Assembly: GCA_017893485.1 (NCBI GenBank)
Contig: CM030362.1
Location: 262,808,255-262,872,254 of the forward strand
Direction: 5' to 3'
DNA length: 64,000 nucleotides
DNA from: Hemerocallis citrina
Lineage: Eukaryota; Streptophyta; Magnoliopsida; Asparagales; Asphodelaceae
A program made the position numbers and the translations under genes. The notes below the pieces were generated by a model that worked only from the letters and a program-made list of their open reading frames with translations, searched no databases and was not told the DNA's origin. Positions 35,130-47,856 of this stretch are shown here, one piece after another (positions within the stretch are counted from its first letter, which is position 1; each line of letters opens with the position of its first letter).

Positions 35130-35585
35130 TGATGGTGCTATTTTTCTTGTGTGGGAGTAACAGATAGTGAGTTCTATTTGTGAGGGGGAAGACATATCAC
35201 AGCTGTAGACCTAGATCTGAGGTAAGGTTGGAGAAGTGAATCTGTTGGTGGTCATCCTTGTTGTTGGCCGCCAGATTCTTGCACAAAGTCCTGAAACACC
35301 GGGAGTTTTTCCGGTGGTGGGCCCTCCGACGATCAAGTTAGTGACTGAAAAATGAGATTAGGGTTTTGGAGGCAAAAAGTTCATTACTTGATCACTGTGG
35401 AGGGGGTATGGTATTTATAGGCAGAGAGAGGGAACCGTAATGGACCAGTTTGACCTTTTCCTGTGGGCTAGATAGGTGTAGCGGGCCAGCTAGCGGCCCA
35501 CAAAGCATGCGGGCCTGCTCTAGCGGATCTCTGGATCCTGATGGAATCAGATGACTCAGATGAAGCTGGATTTTTACCCATATCA
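35130..35585 (-). repeat. 5' LTR of element C
   Basis: On the minus strand it opens TGATATGGGTAAAAATCCAG, has TATAAATACCATAC near 35420 as a likely TATA box and ends AGCACCATCA. It pairs with 20266-20722. Confidence 0.92.
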
Positions 35586-35590
35586 AGATC

Positions 35591-36344
35591 CATTTACATA
35601 TTTCACTTCACAAGGTAATTCATATTGGTTTTGTTTTGTTTTGTATGTTGCATCTGGATGCATAGTCTGGTTCTTCAGAGATAGAAGGTTGCTGCCTCGA
35701 TAGTTGACAGAATTCAAGATCACATCCCGCCCCTTAGTCGACAGAATTCAAGTTCAAATCCCACCCCTTATTCTAATACATTCCAGATGAATTTGTCCAA
35801 CTCCAGGAAGCGAACATGGGTGATCTAATTTTCAAAACCATTATAAATTCTCTATATTAGTGTAATGCAAGAATGACTCATAACCTCTAGAATTGATCCA
35901 AAATTTGTAACATAATGTCAGTCCGAATGCCCTAACGTATGGGGTGACAGACTGATTGCAAATAACTCCACTAACCAATGCCAAATGAGGGGAAAATCAT
36001 AACGTGCACATGAATCTGGATGTCACTAGTTGAACGGTCCATATAAATCCCCCTAGAGAAGGGCTGCAGGATCGACTGCATTTCGCTCTAAAAGGGGCAG
36101 CCAGGAGACTAGACAATTGCTCCAACTGGGTAGTCGAGTAGTTCTGACACCCAAAACTTAGTAACAATTGATACATGCCCGAAAATATCTCGCTGTATGG
36201 ATCCAAAACCTCCCTAAGAAACACACCCGAACCTTCTCTGTCATGACGGGGACGAATCATACACCAAACATGGTCTTGGTCATAAAGGATGAATCAATCA
36301 CTCACAGACGTGTACTGAATCTCTTTTCTTATCTGTCATGTTTG
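35591..36344. other. Unassigned sequence right of element C
   Basis: A direct repeat GACAGAATTCAAG...ATCCC(G/A)CCCCTTA occurs at about 35706 and 35740. The frame on the minus strand at 35997-36260 (87 codons) resembles nothing I know. No other feature was recognised. Confidence 0.4.
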
Positions 36345-37171
<827 letters not shown>

Positions 37172-37174
37172 TGA

Positions 37175-37758
37175 GAGCATCCACTATCGTTTGCTATGGA
37201 ATATGTATATTTAACATTTGGCAAATAGCAATGAAGGGGGTGCGCTGCTATCGTTAGTGTCAAATTTGCAGAAAAAAAACAAAACAAAAAAGATGGAAGA
37301 TCTTCCTTTGTGTATCCTTCTTTTAAAAAAAATTAAAAATGTCATTTTCGTTATTAATTAATGGTATTTTAGTAATATTTGGAAGAAAAAATGGAAGAAG
37401 TTATTGGATGGAAGATCTTCCGTCCGAGATTTTCTTTTAATGACAATTTCGGAATATGTGAATGGCATTTTCATAATATTTCAATGACATTTTCATAATT
37501 TTTTGGGAAAAAGTTTCTTAATAAGTTGGTGGACGGAAGATGACCTTCCGTCCGTCTATATTAAACTAAAAAAAATTTAATAACACGGAAGAAGATCCGC
37601 CGTCTTCTCTATTTAGCAATTGCTAAGGAGCGCGGCTATATTTAGAAGTCCACTGTTCATTTCTATTGCTAAATATGCATATATAGCAAACGATAGTGGG
37701 GTGTCGTTTGCTAAAAAATGCATATTTTGCATATTTAGCAAACCGATAGTGGATGCTC
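37175..37758. mobile_element. Tourist-like hairpin MITE, copy 2 (584 bp)
   Basis: The ends are GAGCATCCACTATCGTTTGCTA and, reversed, GAGCATCCACTATCGGTTTGC. TGA flanks both sides (37172-37174, 37759-37761). Internal hairpins: GGAAGA/TCTTCC at 37295-37306, GGATGGAAGA/TCTTCCGTCC at 37406-37425 and GGACGGAAG/CTTCCGTCC with a 5-nt loop at 37531-37553. Confidence 0.88.
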
Positions 37759-37761
37759 TGA

Positions 37762-40257
37762 TGTGATGCTACTCTGGAGCTTCCTCAATTGGATATCAAG
37801 CCCAAAATCTAACAAGTATCTTTGTTAAAATCTTTCATGTTGAGGAGTTCCGCCGTCGTTCTTTCAGATAATATTTGATCTATAAAGTTTTTTATCTAAA
37901 TCTGATCAATGCTGAGTACTCGTCACCAGCATAAACATGTTATGGTTGTAATTGAATAGCTATATGAATTGAAGACCTAAACTAACTCTACAATATGTCA
38001 AGAACTTTATATCTTTGTCGACCGTCTATCTTTGTCAACCATCTAAGATTTGGGTTGGCACTCTTCAGTTTTCCAATATAATATGAACTAAATATCTTTC
38101 TGTCGATCAGCTAATATGAACTAAATATCTTTCTGTCGATCACTTTAGATATACCGGCCTCCTCAAAGGTAAACAGAATACTTGATCAGAAATCTTTTAC
38201 TGAGCAGTTAAGAAACAAATATATGAGATATCCTGTTAGACATGTACCTCCTACTAGCTTCTAGGAACTTCTATAGTGGTCATTTTAAAAAGCAATTAAT
38301 TTTTTTTTATATCATGCTCGGTATGAGATACGTAGTTTCATCAGCAAATTGGAGGCTGATAGCAGGATTCTGTAGGTCCTTTGGCCTCAAACCATGTAAC
38401 ATATCAAATTGGAGGCTGTAGGTCCTGAATCATACACAATGGCAAAGAGAAGAGTCTGCAGAGGGTCTCCTTGCTAAAGTCCCCTTCTGCAGACAATCTT
38501 CAATCTACTTGCCTTCATGAACTAACGTTAACTTGGTTAATTGTAGCTGAGTCCATCCTAGGGGCCAAAGGTCACATTGCTCATGTTTGCTTTAAACACA
38601 ACTTCGAATCTACCCTCTCATAAATATTTCAGAAGTTCAACTTATGCATTAGACCATGAACTTTTGATCGTCTATAACGTCATGCAAGTTTTTGTATCAT
38701 CATAAATCATTATTCCATTTAAGATATAGTGACAAACTTCGGACATGCTTATAGTCAATGTCAACAGAAGAGAATTAACCTTTGGGCTCAACTCCAGCCT
38801 GCCCTACAATCTTTTCAACATGCTCTGATAAGAGGTATGCATGGCCTAACAACAAAATAATTTAGTTCACAACCAAATCCTTTGTGGCACAGAATTTTCA
38901 ATTAGCATATGATATTTTTGACATACAATTTCAATTAATTGCTACTCGAAACTCTTTCCGTATCTCTTTCCTCAAACATCTTGAGTTAATCTTACTAGTA
39001 TGGTTCATGCGTGTTACTATTCCAAATCACAATTAGGCTAAATTGGTACCCAAACTAGCTAGCAAAATTATTTCATACAGACCAAGTTGGACCAAGTGGG
39101 AACACATTATAAACAGAAACGTAGAAACCGATGCAAGAGGTTTCTCCTCTGCTTGGCTCATGACATTTTTTGTGCCCGAGAATTGAATTTAGTTTCTGAT
39201 GACAAAATATATCAGTCCCCTTTGACAATTTGATCATCCAAGTCCAAGTTTAGCAGAATTCAGGAGCCACTGTATCGTATTCTCTGAATTTTTGACAAGC
39301 TCCTTTCTTGTCCCGATTTTTTCAGCTATGAATTTGGAAATAACTAACAGAGTGTTGATGTAGACATTAGCACTACACAAAATTATGTCAAATCTTTATT
39401 TGGCCTTCTGCTTAACTCCTGATCCATTTTGTAAGAAAATTTATCAAATGAGGACAATTATGATGATCAAGTTAGACCAAATGTATCTCTGCTCAGCTAA
39501 TCTATGATTTTAAGCTGCAAATCAGAGCTTTCTTTGAATCGATCAATCCCTTGGATAACTTGTCTCTATAACTGGCTGATGCTAGAACCTTGACTCAAGT
39601 TAAAACATAGATTAAATTGGTCAAACTGATTGGCTATTCACGACAACTTAAACATAAAACACATATTTAACTTTGAAATGGATGCGAATTTTGGAACTGC
39701 CAACACGATAATTAGAGCACCCTTGTTACATGATAATGGAAATAGAAAGCAACAGGAGCCTACAAGCTCTTCTAGAAATCAATAACATAACTGTAGGAAA
39801 GGAGAAGCAAGTTTAGAACTACATGGTATATACCTTTTTTTTCCCCTTCTCATCACAATTTATACCCACTTTCCCAGCGTAGTAAACCTTCCCAGTTTCT
39901 AATGGTCGTCTTTGTCAAAATGAACTGATGTCCAAATACATCTTTACAGAAAATAAATAAAATTTAAATTTAAATTAGGATAGTATACTTGAATATGCAT
40001 TCTGATCCGGAATAATAAATAGAACAGTGCCTGGAATATTTTTGGCCTGTAGATGAATGTAGAATATAAAGAAGGGGACCGGGATAAACCTAAAACAGGA
40101 AGAAGGCTTGTATGACTGGAGAGTAGAACGAAATGTGTGCAGTAACGATGATAATTGTAACCTGCATATGACCAAGTATGTCTTAATTGAATAATTTGTC
40201 CTCTTCGGTTTAATGGTGTGAATCCAAGTGTTCGTGCACCAGGACAACTTAAGCAAA
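37762..40257. other. Mostly unassigned; possible exons of an unknown minus-strand gene
   Basis: Two stretches on the minus strand look exon-like: 39911-39834 (RPLETGKVYYAGKVGINCDE, flanked by AG and GTATAT) and 38849-38786 (HAYLLSEHVEKIVGQAGVEP, flanked by AG and GTTAAT). A third may be 40050-39990 (AKNIPGTVLFIIPDQNAY). Their phases do not agree when joined, so this is either a gene with exons I missed, or a pseudogene, or chance. A 33-bp phrase containing AATATGAACTAAATATCTTTC is repeated at 38081 and 38112. Confidence 0.3.
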
Positions 40258-40350
40258 GAAAGTTATAATTTTTTACCAAACTATCCCACTTTTTGTAAGT
40301 ATGTACCAAACCGTCCCTGTTCGAAAATTTAATACCAAAGAATCTCTGCT

Positions 40351-40624
40351 GCTAACTGAGTTAGCGCCTCTAGTAATTTTCTTCATGCTATCTCAGTTAG
40401 CGTGTGCTAACTACGTTATAGAGGCACTTTTCCCTCAGATGGGGGTGTGCAAAAAAACTCACAAAATATAGGCACGCTAACGCTAACTCTGTTAGCGTGC
40501 CTATTTAAACCACTCACGCTAACGGGGTTAGCGTGATAGGTGGACAGTAAAAAAATCCTAAGTACAGACACGCTAATACCATTAGCGTGCCTCTTTATAC
40601 CAGGAGCGCTAACCGGGTTAGCGT
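40351..40624. repeat. Palindrome array in the left MULE inverted repeat
   Basis: Palindromes of the form CGCTAAC-3 nt-GTTAGCG start at 40351, 40387, 40481, 40515, 40569 and 40605. The central bases vary (TGA, TCT, GGG, ACC, CGG). At 40569 the stem is CGCTAAT/ATTAGCG, a paired change on both arms. Confidence 0.9.
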
Positions 40625-41059
40625 ACTATGTCGTTTGGGACCCTATTAAATCACAATTGCTGACGCTGTCTCATTATATTCATAGTGTCTCTCTCTCTCT
40701 TCTTTTTCTCCCCTAATTTCGGAACCCAACTCCAAAACCTTAGCATCCCAATTGTAGATCTTACTCAAAAATACTCTACAAAATCTTAAAGGATCTTCTG
40801 CTTCTTCTCTCACATTCATCTTCTTCTTCTCTCACATTCATATCTCCTCCCACTTTGAAAACCCTAAATCCATGTTTGGGCTTTTCTTTGTTTGGGAATT
40901 TACATAGCGGATTTGTCATCAATCCATTCACTACGCCGTCTTATCGAAGTTCGAAATTGCTCATCTTTTCGGATAATTAATTTCAAGGTATGAATTGTAT
41001 ATCATTTTATCAAATATATTTTGTTTAGTAGTTTTTTTTAATTATAAATATGTATAGGT

Positions 41060-42650
41060 ATGGATTACGATATTCCTATTTGGCTTTATTTTAGTGGTGA
41101 AATTATCTGTGACCCAAAAATAGGTTGTTGTTATAGTGCCGTTGATCTCGAAATAATTTGGGTACCCCGTACAATCACAATGGAAGAACTTGTTGAAAAG
41201 GTTTATGAGGTTACTAATTGGGATAGAGAGCGATGGAATTTTAAAATTTTAGCACGTTATGCAGCGAGAAAAGGTGATGGTCAATATTTTATGACTGTGC
41301 CCGTAGAAAATGATAACTCTCTGAAGTCCATGATTGGTAGAACACTTGATCCGAATTTTAATTGGTCTGCATTAGATCTATATATTCAGCAAACCGAAAA
41401 TATTAATGTCCAACCACATGCTAACCCTGGTTCAAGCTCCGCACGTGCAGTGCCGATCCATAAGATCATTTCGAATCTAGTTCAAACATCTCATGCAATC
41501 CTACCGTCCTCGCAAGAAGACACGTTTACAAATTCTACAAGCCCGGATCCTACTGAATTTGAATTGCCACGTCAATCAAGTTTGATTAATGATTTCGGCC
41601 CGAATACCAATATTTTCAGGATATTTGAAAATGCTATCGTTAATAATGATTTAGTCGATGATGAAGAAGAAGACGAAGAAACAGACGATGAACTTAAAGA
41701 GGGATTACAAAATCAAAACGAGGAAGAAGAAGATGAATATGTAAATATTAATATAAATGAGAGTAATGATGTCGATGTGAACCTTACTGATGGCTTCAAT
41801 AATGTCAACGTTCATGTTACCGAAGAAATAGCACAGAGTGCAAGAGTAAATAATGGTCCACAAGAGTCGTCTGGTTCATCCACCGTAGATGAGTTCTACA
41901 TTGGCCAAGAGTTTCAAAGTAAAGAATCGATTCAACATGCGGTAAAGTTATACTCCATCAACAAACATCGGGAATTTATCACAATGAAATCTTCACTTAC
42001 CATCTTTGTTGTAAAATGTAAATTGGCTTCGATAAAACGTTCACTTGAAGTGATGGTGCAAATCCCACCAGTAGCAAGTGAGGGTGGCTGTCCGTGGAGA
42101 TTACGTGCAATCGTTCCGAAGGGCCGGACAAATTTTGTGGTTAAAAAAGTGGTAGGGCTGCATACATGTGTGAATCCTCATTGAATCAAGACCACTGCAA
42201 AGTTGACGCTAAACTTGTATGCAATTTGATTATGAATGTTGTGAAGGCTCAGATAGGAATAACACCGTTGACCATTATTGAGATAGTCTACAATTGAATT
42301 ATCAGATATCTTATAGGAAGGCTTGGATTGCAAAACAAAAAAAGGCCGTATACTAAGTTGCCTTTGCTTCTATCAGCAATACAAGCAGCAAATCCAGGAA
42401 CTGTTGTCGATTGGGATAAGTATGATTCCGGTCCTGGCGAAGAAACATTCAGGAGAGTGTTTTGGGCATTTTGTGCTTCAATTGAAGGGTTCAAGTCATG
42501 CAGACCTGTTATAAGTTTTGATGGGACACACTTGTATGGAAAATATAAGGGTTATTTGTTAATAGCCATATCACTGGATGTGAATGATTGTCTATTTCTA
42601 TTTGCCTTCGCAATAGTTGATGGAGAGAGTGTTTATACATGGACATAGTT
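41060..42650 (+). pseudogene. MULE transposase, truncated and frameshifted
   Basis: The first frame (41060-42184, 374 aa) starts at an ATG just after a predicted 5'-leader intron (GT at 40988, AG at 41057). It has an N-terminal region, an acidic middle (about residues 200-235) and a MuDR-type DNA-binding/zinc region (about 280-374: FYIGQEFQSKESIQHAVKLY, then CPWRLRAI and GLHTC). A single-base shift at about 42180 leads to LNQDHCKVDAKLVCNLI. The MULE catalytic domain starts (42328-42648: WDKYD, SFDGTHLYGKYKG) but stops at 42648, so the rest of the DDE region and the C-terminus are deleted. It would cut and paste the element; this copy cannot. Confidence 0.9.
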
Positions 42651-42918
42651 TATGAGTTGCATTCGTTTTTATGTCACCGATCGGTTTATGGGTTAAATAT
42701 GCGTTTTTTGGGGAAATTGTAGATTCAAATGAGTGTTTTGGGAGTGATGAAGAGATTCCACCGAAAATTTCGAGAGATTGGGATGAGTAGAGGGTGAAAT
42801 TGGAGACTAGGGTTTGGGGGTTTGGGTTTAAAATCGCCTGATTTGGGTTTTCGGAGAGAGGAGAAGTAAGATGAGAGTGAGATAGCGAGCTTTAATTAAT
42901 ATGATCCCAAACGACACT

Positions 42919-43213
42919 CGCTAACCCAGTTAGCGCGCCTGGTATAAAGAGGCGCGCTAACTGGGTTAGCATGACTATACTTGGGGTTTTTTTGCCTAAA
43001 CCCCGTATTTCAGGAGTAGTCTCCCTTATTGTCCACCTATCACGCTAACTCTGTTAACACGAGTGGTTTGAACAGGCATGCTAACGGAGTTAGTGTGTCT
43101 ATATTTGGTGGGTTTTTTTGCACACCCCACTTGAAGGGAAAAGTGGTATCCCCTGGAACACGCTAACTGAGTTAGTGCCTCTAGTAATTTTCTTTGCGCT
43201 ATCTCAGTTAGCG
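42919..43213. repeat. Palindrome array in the right MULE inverted repeat
   Basis: Copies of the CGCTAAC/GTTAGCG palindrome start at 42919, 42955, 43043, 43080, 43161 and 43199, mirroring the left array. Some arms show single mismatches. Confidence 0.88.
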
Positions 43214-43306
43214 ATAGGAATTTTTTGGTATTAAATTTTTGAACAGGGACAGTTTGGTACATACTTACAAAAAGTGGGATAGTTTGGTAAAAAATTCTGA
43301 AAGTTA

Positions 43307-43724
43307 AAGGCCGAAGAAATGACAATGAAGAGATATCAAATTGACATCAGACTGATGATCCGGACTCACAAAAACTGGACTGGGGCCAGTCGACTGCAAA
43401 GAACAGGAAACTTCTCTCCAATTGCTGTTTACACGAGTTCAATCCAATGGCTTGAGGCAACTGTATATGTATAGTAGGCCATTAGATTGAACTCGTGTCA
43501 ACCGCAATTGGAGAGAAGTTTCCAATTGTAGTTTCCATTCGATTGATCTAGTGTAAATCCCTCGAAATCGATTGAACTCGTGTAATCTCTGAAAGCTGAC
43601 CTGAGGGATTTCAGAGATTATGATGTGCGGCTGAGTTGTACTAATGTGCAAGTGTATATGTATCCAAAAGGGGGTGTTATAGTGTTGAGTGGTAGGTCTT
43701 AGCAGTCCTGTCAATTGGTGGAGA
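43307..43724. other. Non-genic sequence between the MULE and element D
   Basis: GATTGAACTCGTGT occurs at 43485 and 43570, and related short inverted or direct repeats surround it (GAGAGAAGTTTCCAATTG). One CAGTCGACTG lies at 43387. No gene was recognised. Confidence 0.45.
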
Positions 43725-44190
43725 TGAAGGTAAAAATGGTGGACAATCTGCACCACTTGATCCCAGCACGAATCTCAAGGAGATCTCACAACTGCTTACA
43801 GGCCACCTATATGTCCATCACCTAAATCCAACCTGACAGGGACTGGCTCGCATCCCCTAATAAGGGGACCCAAAAAATACTCCACAATCATATTTCCACA
43901 CATATAAATACAACCCTACCTTTACAGAAACCAGGTAATCACAATTTTCACCACTGAAGCCATTCTTAATCCTCTGGGAATTGACTTGAGTGTCGGAGGT
44001 TCTGTCGCAGGGAGTCCTCCCGGTATCTCAGAATTATTTGCAGGCCAACGACGGTCGAGCCACCCAGATCCACCCAATCCATCACATCAGCCTTACAGCG
44101 GAGTCAGATCGGAGGCCGAGATCTGAGTTTCCTTTTCCAAAAAGAACTCACATTATTTGTTGCTCCCATACCCGAAAACAAGCAGCATCA
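43725..44190 (+). repeat. 5' LTR of Tat-like element D (466 bp)
   Basis: It opens TGAAGGTAAAAATGG and ends AGCAGCATCA, and has a TATA-like ATATAAATACAACC at about 43903 followed by a GAGTGTCGGAGG block. Size and organisation match the LTRs of elements A and C. The start was chosen by alignment of the GGTAAAAAT motif; no partner LTR is in the window. Confidence 0.75.
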
Positions 44191-44193
44191 GAT

Positions 44194-44211
44194 TGGCGTC
44201 GTCTGTGAGAA
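44194..44211 (+). other. Primer-binding site of element D
   Basis: TGGCGTCGTCTGTGAGAA follows the LTR end after GAT, the same spacing as in element A. Confidence 0.78.
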
Positions 44212-44260
44212 ACACACGTCTGAGCCCTTCTTCAGACTCTATCCGTGATTCTCTTTCCCT

Positions 44261-46583
44261 ATGGCTCCTAAAGCCAAGAAGACTCCACCTAGGGGTCGTC
44301 TGTCCGACCCTCCACTTCCTCCTCCGCGCCCGACGCGAGGTCGGGCGGCGACCCAAGGGTCCCGACAACCACAAGACAAAGGGTTGCAGAAGCCCACCCC
44401 GAGCGCTTCCCGCTCGGTGGCACGAGAGGTCATCCATCTGGTGATCTCTGGAGACGGGGCTCACATGACCAGAGCGGAATTCCATGAATTCCAGATGAAA
44501 TTATCCGGGCAATCTGAGGTGGGGCCCGGACCGAGTAATGTGCTGACCGAGCCAGAGAGGTCGGGCCCGAGAACGATGAGTCCCACGGGTCAACCTGGTC
44601 CGAGGTATGGGAGGACCCCATCATCAAATGACTACAAGAAATGGAAGGTCGTCTTGCTTGGATCGCCGAAGGCGGGAGGCAATCCGGACAAAGATACATG
44701 CCGAACAGACCACCCTTCTCCTCACTTATCCTCGGCGCTCCCGTCCCAAAGAGTTTCAAGCCCCCGACGTTTAAGACTTGCAATGGAGAAACCGATCCTG
44801 CTAATCACATTGAGGGTTTCAAAACTCTTATGATGATTTACAGCGCCTCAGATCCCCTTCTCTGTCGTACATTCCCGACCACCCTAAGAGGCCCTGCACT
44901 GGAATGGTTCACTAAACTCGCCCCCGGTTCGATCTACTCCTTCGACCAGCTCGAGGAGAGTTTTTTTGCTCACTTCGTGATCAGCCGAAAGGCTGAGAAG
45001 ACAAGCGCCTCTCTGCTGGACCTCAGACAAAAGGATGGGGAATCTTTCCGAAACTTTGTCCAAAGGTTGACGGACGAGGCTCGGTTGATCTCCTCCTTCA
45101 TCGTTGGGGTAGCATTGGTGGCTCTCCGACACAATGTTTGTCATGAATCGTTGAAGGCCTCCCTGACCAAGAAGCCACCTGTCAATTTTCCTGACCTTCT
45201 CCATAGAAGCGAGAAGTACATCCGGGCCGAAGAGGCCCTCCACCTGGGAGGTCGGAAAGGATCCCCTAAAGAAAAAAGGAAGGCGGACAACTTCGAGCCT
45301 TCCAAGAAGGCCCAGAAAGATGCCTCTGGGCAGAGGCACTCTCCTTCGCATTCCCAGTTCGATAAGTTCACCCTGCTCAATGCGAGTGTGTCGGCCATCC
45401 TGACGGAAGTAGAGGGCGACGACATACTCCAGCACCCTCCTCGGTCTAACAACCCCCACAAGAAAAGGGATCGGAGGTACTCCTGCCATTTCCATTGGAT
45501 CTATGGCCACGACACTGACAACTGCCGAGCCCTGAAGGACGAAATCGAGGCCCTAATCCAGAAGGGTTATCTTGCCAAATTCACGTGGAACGGCCTCAAA
45601 GCCTCTCCGCCCTCTAGTAGGGCGAACAAACGTCTAGAGCCAGAGCATGAACATCAGGATACTGATAATCTAGCCATCCTCCACTGCATCCATGGCGTGC
45701 CCATGGGGGGAGAGTCTAGCTCCTCCAACAAGGCCTTCATCTGGGAGGTAAACTCCATTCACAATTGTCCCCCTGCTCGAGGCCTCGAGTTGGCTGTCTC
45801 TTTCTCGGATGAAGACCTCGAGGGCATTCGAGTCTTCCTCTGCGATGCCCTGGTCTTAAATCTTGCACTTGCTAATCATGAAGTCCACCGTATTTTCGTC
45901 GAAAATAGGAGTTTGGTGAATATCATGTTCCTAGAGACCTTCAAAGCCGTGAAACTCTATATGAGAGACTGAAACCAGCAGGATACACCCTCCGTGGCTT
46001 CACAGGTGCCCCAGTCCAGATCGATGGAATCGTCACCCTGGATGTCACTACAGAGAAATTCCTGACTTTTGGAACGGAGTCGATGAACTTCATGGTGGTC
46101 AATGTCAAGGCCACCTATAACGCTATTATGGACCAACTCGGCTTCGCATCCCTCCATGCGGTACCTTCAGCCTACCGCATGCCAATGAGGTTCCGGACCA
46201 AATATGGGGTCATCAAGGGAAATCAAGAGGGAGCTCGGGCTTGTTATGCTGCTTTGGTGGGGGGCACTGTCCTCCCCCTCAAAGTAGTCGAGCTCCCGTC
46301 AGACCGAAGTTCAATAAGTTCCGAGCTGGCGGACGAGCTCGAGGAGATCCCTTTATCTGAAGCTGAACTTGTCAAATGCTTAAAGATGAGCAAGTCGCTC
46401 CCCCCTAACCTCAATGAGGTAGTTACCTGTTGTATCCACCACCATCAAGACCTGTTCACTTGTACGCCTTTGGATATGTTGGGAATATCCGACGATCTCA
46501 TCATGCATAGGCTGAGCATCCACTCAAACTCCAAGTCGGTACAACAAAGATGCCGAAAGTTTGCCCTAATAGGAAACAAGTGA
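44261..46583 (+). pseudogene. gag-protease and start of RT, element D
   Basis: The gag starts MAPKAKKTPPRGRLSD at 44261 and shifts frame near 44640. The long frame 44641-45972 (443 aa) holds the capsid region (DPANHIEGFKTLMM, LEWFTKLAPG, LDLRQKDGESFRNFVQRL), a zinc-knuckle-like CHFHWIYGHDTDNC near 45483 and the start of a retropepsin. The expected catalytic D-S/T-G is replaced by ENRS (VHRIFVENRSLVNIMF), so the protease is dead. After a stop at 45972 the frame resumes (46083-46583) with YNAIMDQLGFASLHAV and the pre-RT segment (DDLIMHRLSI). It breaks at 46583, so RT, RNase H and integrase are absent. Gag is the least decayed of the four in this window. Confidence 0.88.
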
Positions 46584-46822
46584 TGAAGGAAGAACTTGAT
46601 CTCCCAATTTTCCTGTCATGCATGGAAGAAATTAAGGGTCAGGCCTGCAATTCCAAGCAGATGGTCCGTGGATCAAAGGCAAAGAATCAAATTTGAAGAT
46701 CAGAAGGCAAACAAGTTTATTTCATCAAACAAACAAGTATAAACACGGTGGCCGGTCTGCGAAAACGACAAAAATACAAGTGACCCATCTTTCTACGCCA
46801 GAGATGGGGCCTTCCTCCTCAG
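46584..46822. other. Junction region, likely 3' flank of the antisense gene
   Basis: Follows the broken RT frame and precedes the stop of the minus-strand gene. Most of pol must have been lost here. Confidence 0.45.
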
Positions 46823-47771
46823 TTAGGGGGCAGGGATGATCGGGTCATGGTTCACCAAATCCTCCCTAACTTTGGAGCCAGTCCCTTTATCATCTGACTC
46901 AGGGTGAAGGCCGCTGAGGTCGATTTCCTGGTGTTTCACCTCGACATCCTTCAGGGCTTTCCCATACCCCTTGTCCTTGGCCCCGACAATCTCGGCCAGG
47001 GCCCCATAATATTCTTGCTTCCACATCGCTGCCTTTGCCTGCCATGCCTCCTTCTCGGAAATCAGCTAGCCCCTTTCCTTTAAAAGCTCCACCCGAGCGC
47101 CCCTCTCCTTGGCCAGGTCTTCCTTCAGCTGGCCAATACGCTCCTGAAGGTCACCGACATGCGAAAGGAGTTTGGCCGCGACTGCTTCCATGCGCTACGC
47201 ATCTCGCTGAAGCCAGCTTTAGTTCAGCTCCTTGAATGGTTGAATGCAAAAGATCATCGGGGGTGTATTTAATCAAGCACAAGGGCAACAATTGCAATAG
47301 ATATGGAGAAAAAACTCACCAGAACCCCTGTGCACAAATGACGTAAATTTCTTCCCCGATTTGCCTTCGAAATTGGTAAGGTCATGAGGAGCGCCGAGCT
47401 GGGTAACCATCTCCAACGCAGCAGTCCGACTGACCGACGCCTCCGTATCCTTCACATACCAGGAAGGTACCCACACCTTCGCCGACTTGGGAGGTTTGGC
47501 TGAGGCTGTGACACTGATGGCGGGTGATGGTGGAGGTATCTTCCTCTCCTTTTTGACGACCGGTCCGACCACTTTGGGCTTGGGGAGCTCTGCCCCTTTC
47601 ACCTTCTTATTCGGAAGTTCCTCCACTTCTAGAGGTGGTCACTTCTGCGAGGTCTCCCCTTCAGGAGCTTTGACGTCGGCTTCAGCCTTCATCCTCGCCT
47701 CCGCCTCCTCCCGAGCCTTCTTCTCAACCCTCATCTTTACGCTTTGCTTTTATGAGCTCGGGATCCACCAT
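46823..47771 (-). pseudogene. Antisense accessory gene in element D (short form, coiled coil)
   Basis: On the minus strand an ATG at 47771 (MVDPELIKAKRK) is followed after a one-base shift by a charged helical stretch (EKKAREEAEARMKAEADVK), a proline/lysine-rich part (KVVGPVVKKERKIPPP) and a folded-looking segment (TEASVSRTAALEMVTQLG...). A predicted intron spans about 47247-47319 (donor GTGAGT, acceptor CATTCAAG). The end is a coiled coil with MWKQEYYGALAEIVGAKDK and ends PIIPAP-stop. The tail matches the ends of antisense gene 1 in C and in D (GY-x2-A-x2-HV), so it is a shorter relative without the PF04195-type domain. Function unknown. Confidence 0.65.
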
Positions 47772-47856
47772 CTTCGACAGTCTTGGACGAAAGATGCGCA
47801 GTCAGAAAAATTGAAATAGAAGGAGAGCAAATGAACGTGACCAACAACTGAGGTTG

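Larger units (their letters stand above)
20266..35585 (-). mobile_element. Complete but decayed Tat-lineage Ty3/gypsy retrotransposon (element C, 15.3 kb with nested insertions)
   Basis: LTRs of 457 bp (20266-20722) and 456 bp (35130-35585) lie in the same minus orientation. AGATC occurs at 20261-20265 and 35586-35590, a perfect five-base target duplication. On the minus strand the order is 5' LTR, primer site, gag (35054-34631), a deletion with a truncated foreign LTR (33236-34630), RT-RNase H-integrase (33235-30160), a 58-bp repeat array (29660-30060), a cassette of genes on the opposite strand (29321-21857), a second 58-bp array (21540-21010), polypurine tract, 3' LTR. A TRIM and a 3.6 kb solo LTR sit inside the antisense cassette. 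Removing the recognised insertions leaves about 9.5 kb. Coding regions are broken, so it cannot move alone. Confidence 0.92.
40266..43297. mobile_element. Mutator-like element (MULE), 3032 bp, long terminal inverted repeats
   Basis: The left terminus TAATTTTTTACCAAACTATC matches the reversed right terminus GAATTTTTTACCAAACTATC, and the similarity runs about 385-400 bp inward (40266-40650, 42898-43297). The flanks are AGAAAGTTA (40257-40265) and TGAAAGTTA (43298-43306), a nine-base duplication with one mismatch. MULEs typically make 9-bp duplications and have long inverted repeats. A decayed transposase gene lies inside (41060-42650). Both inverted repeats are unusually full of short palindromes. 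Confidence 0.93.

Noticed and set aside
38786..39911. A defined host gene on the minus strand
   Set aside because: Exon-like stretches have plausible splice sites, but their phases do not fit together, so I did not call a gene.
39944..40309. 121-codon minus-strand protein
   Set aside because: It overlaps the start of the MULE inverted repeat, has no family resemblance and no supporting context.
41060..42184. Host gene of unknown function, or a domesticated transposase
   Set aside because: It lies between long inverted repeats with a near-perfect 9-bp duplication and is followed by a broken MULE catalytic domain, so it is a transposon gene.
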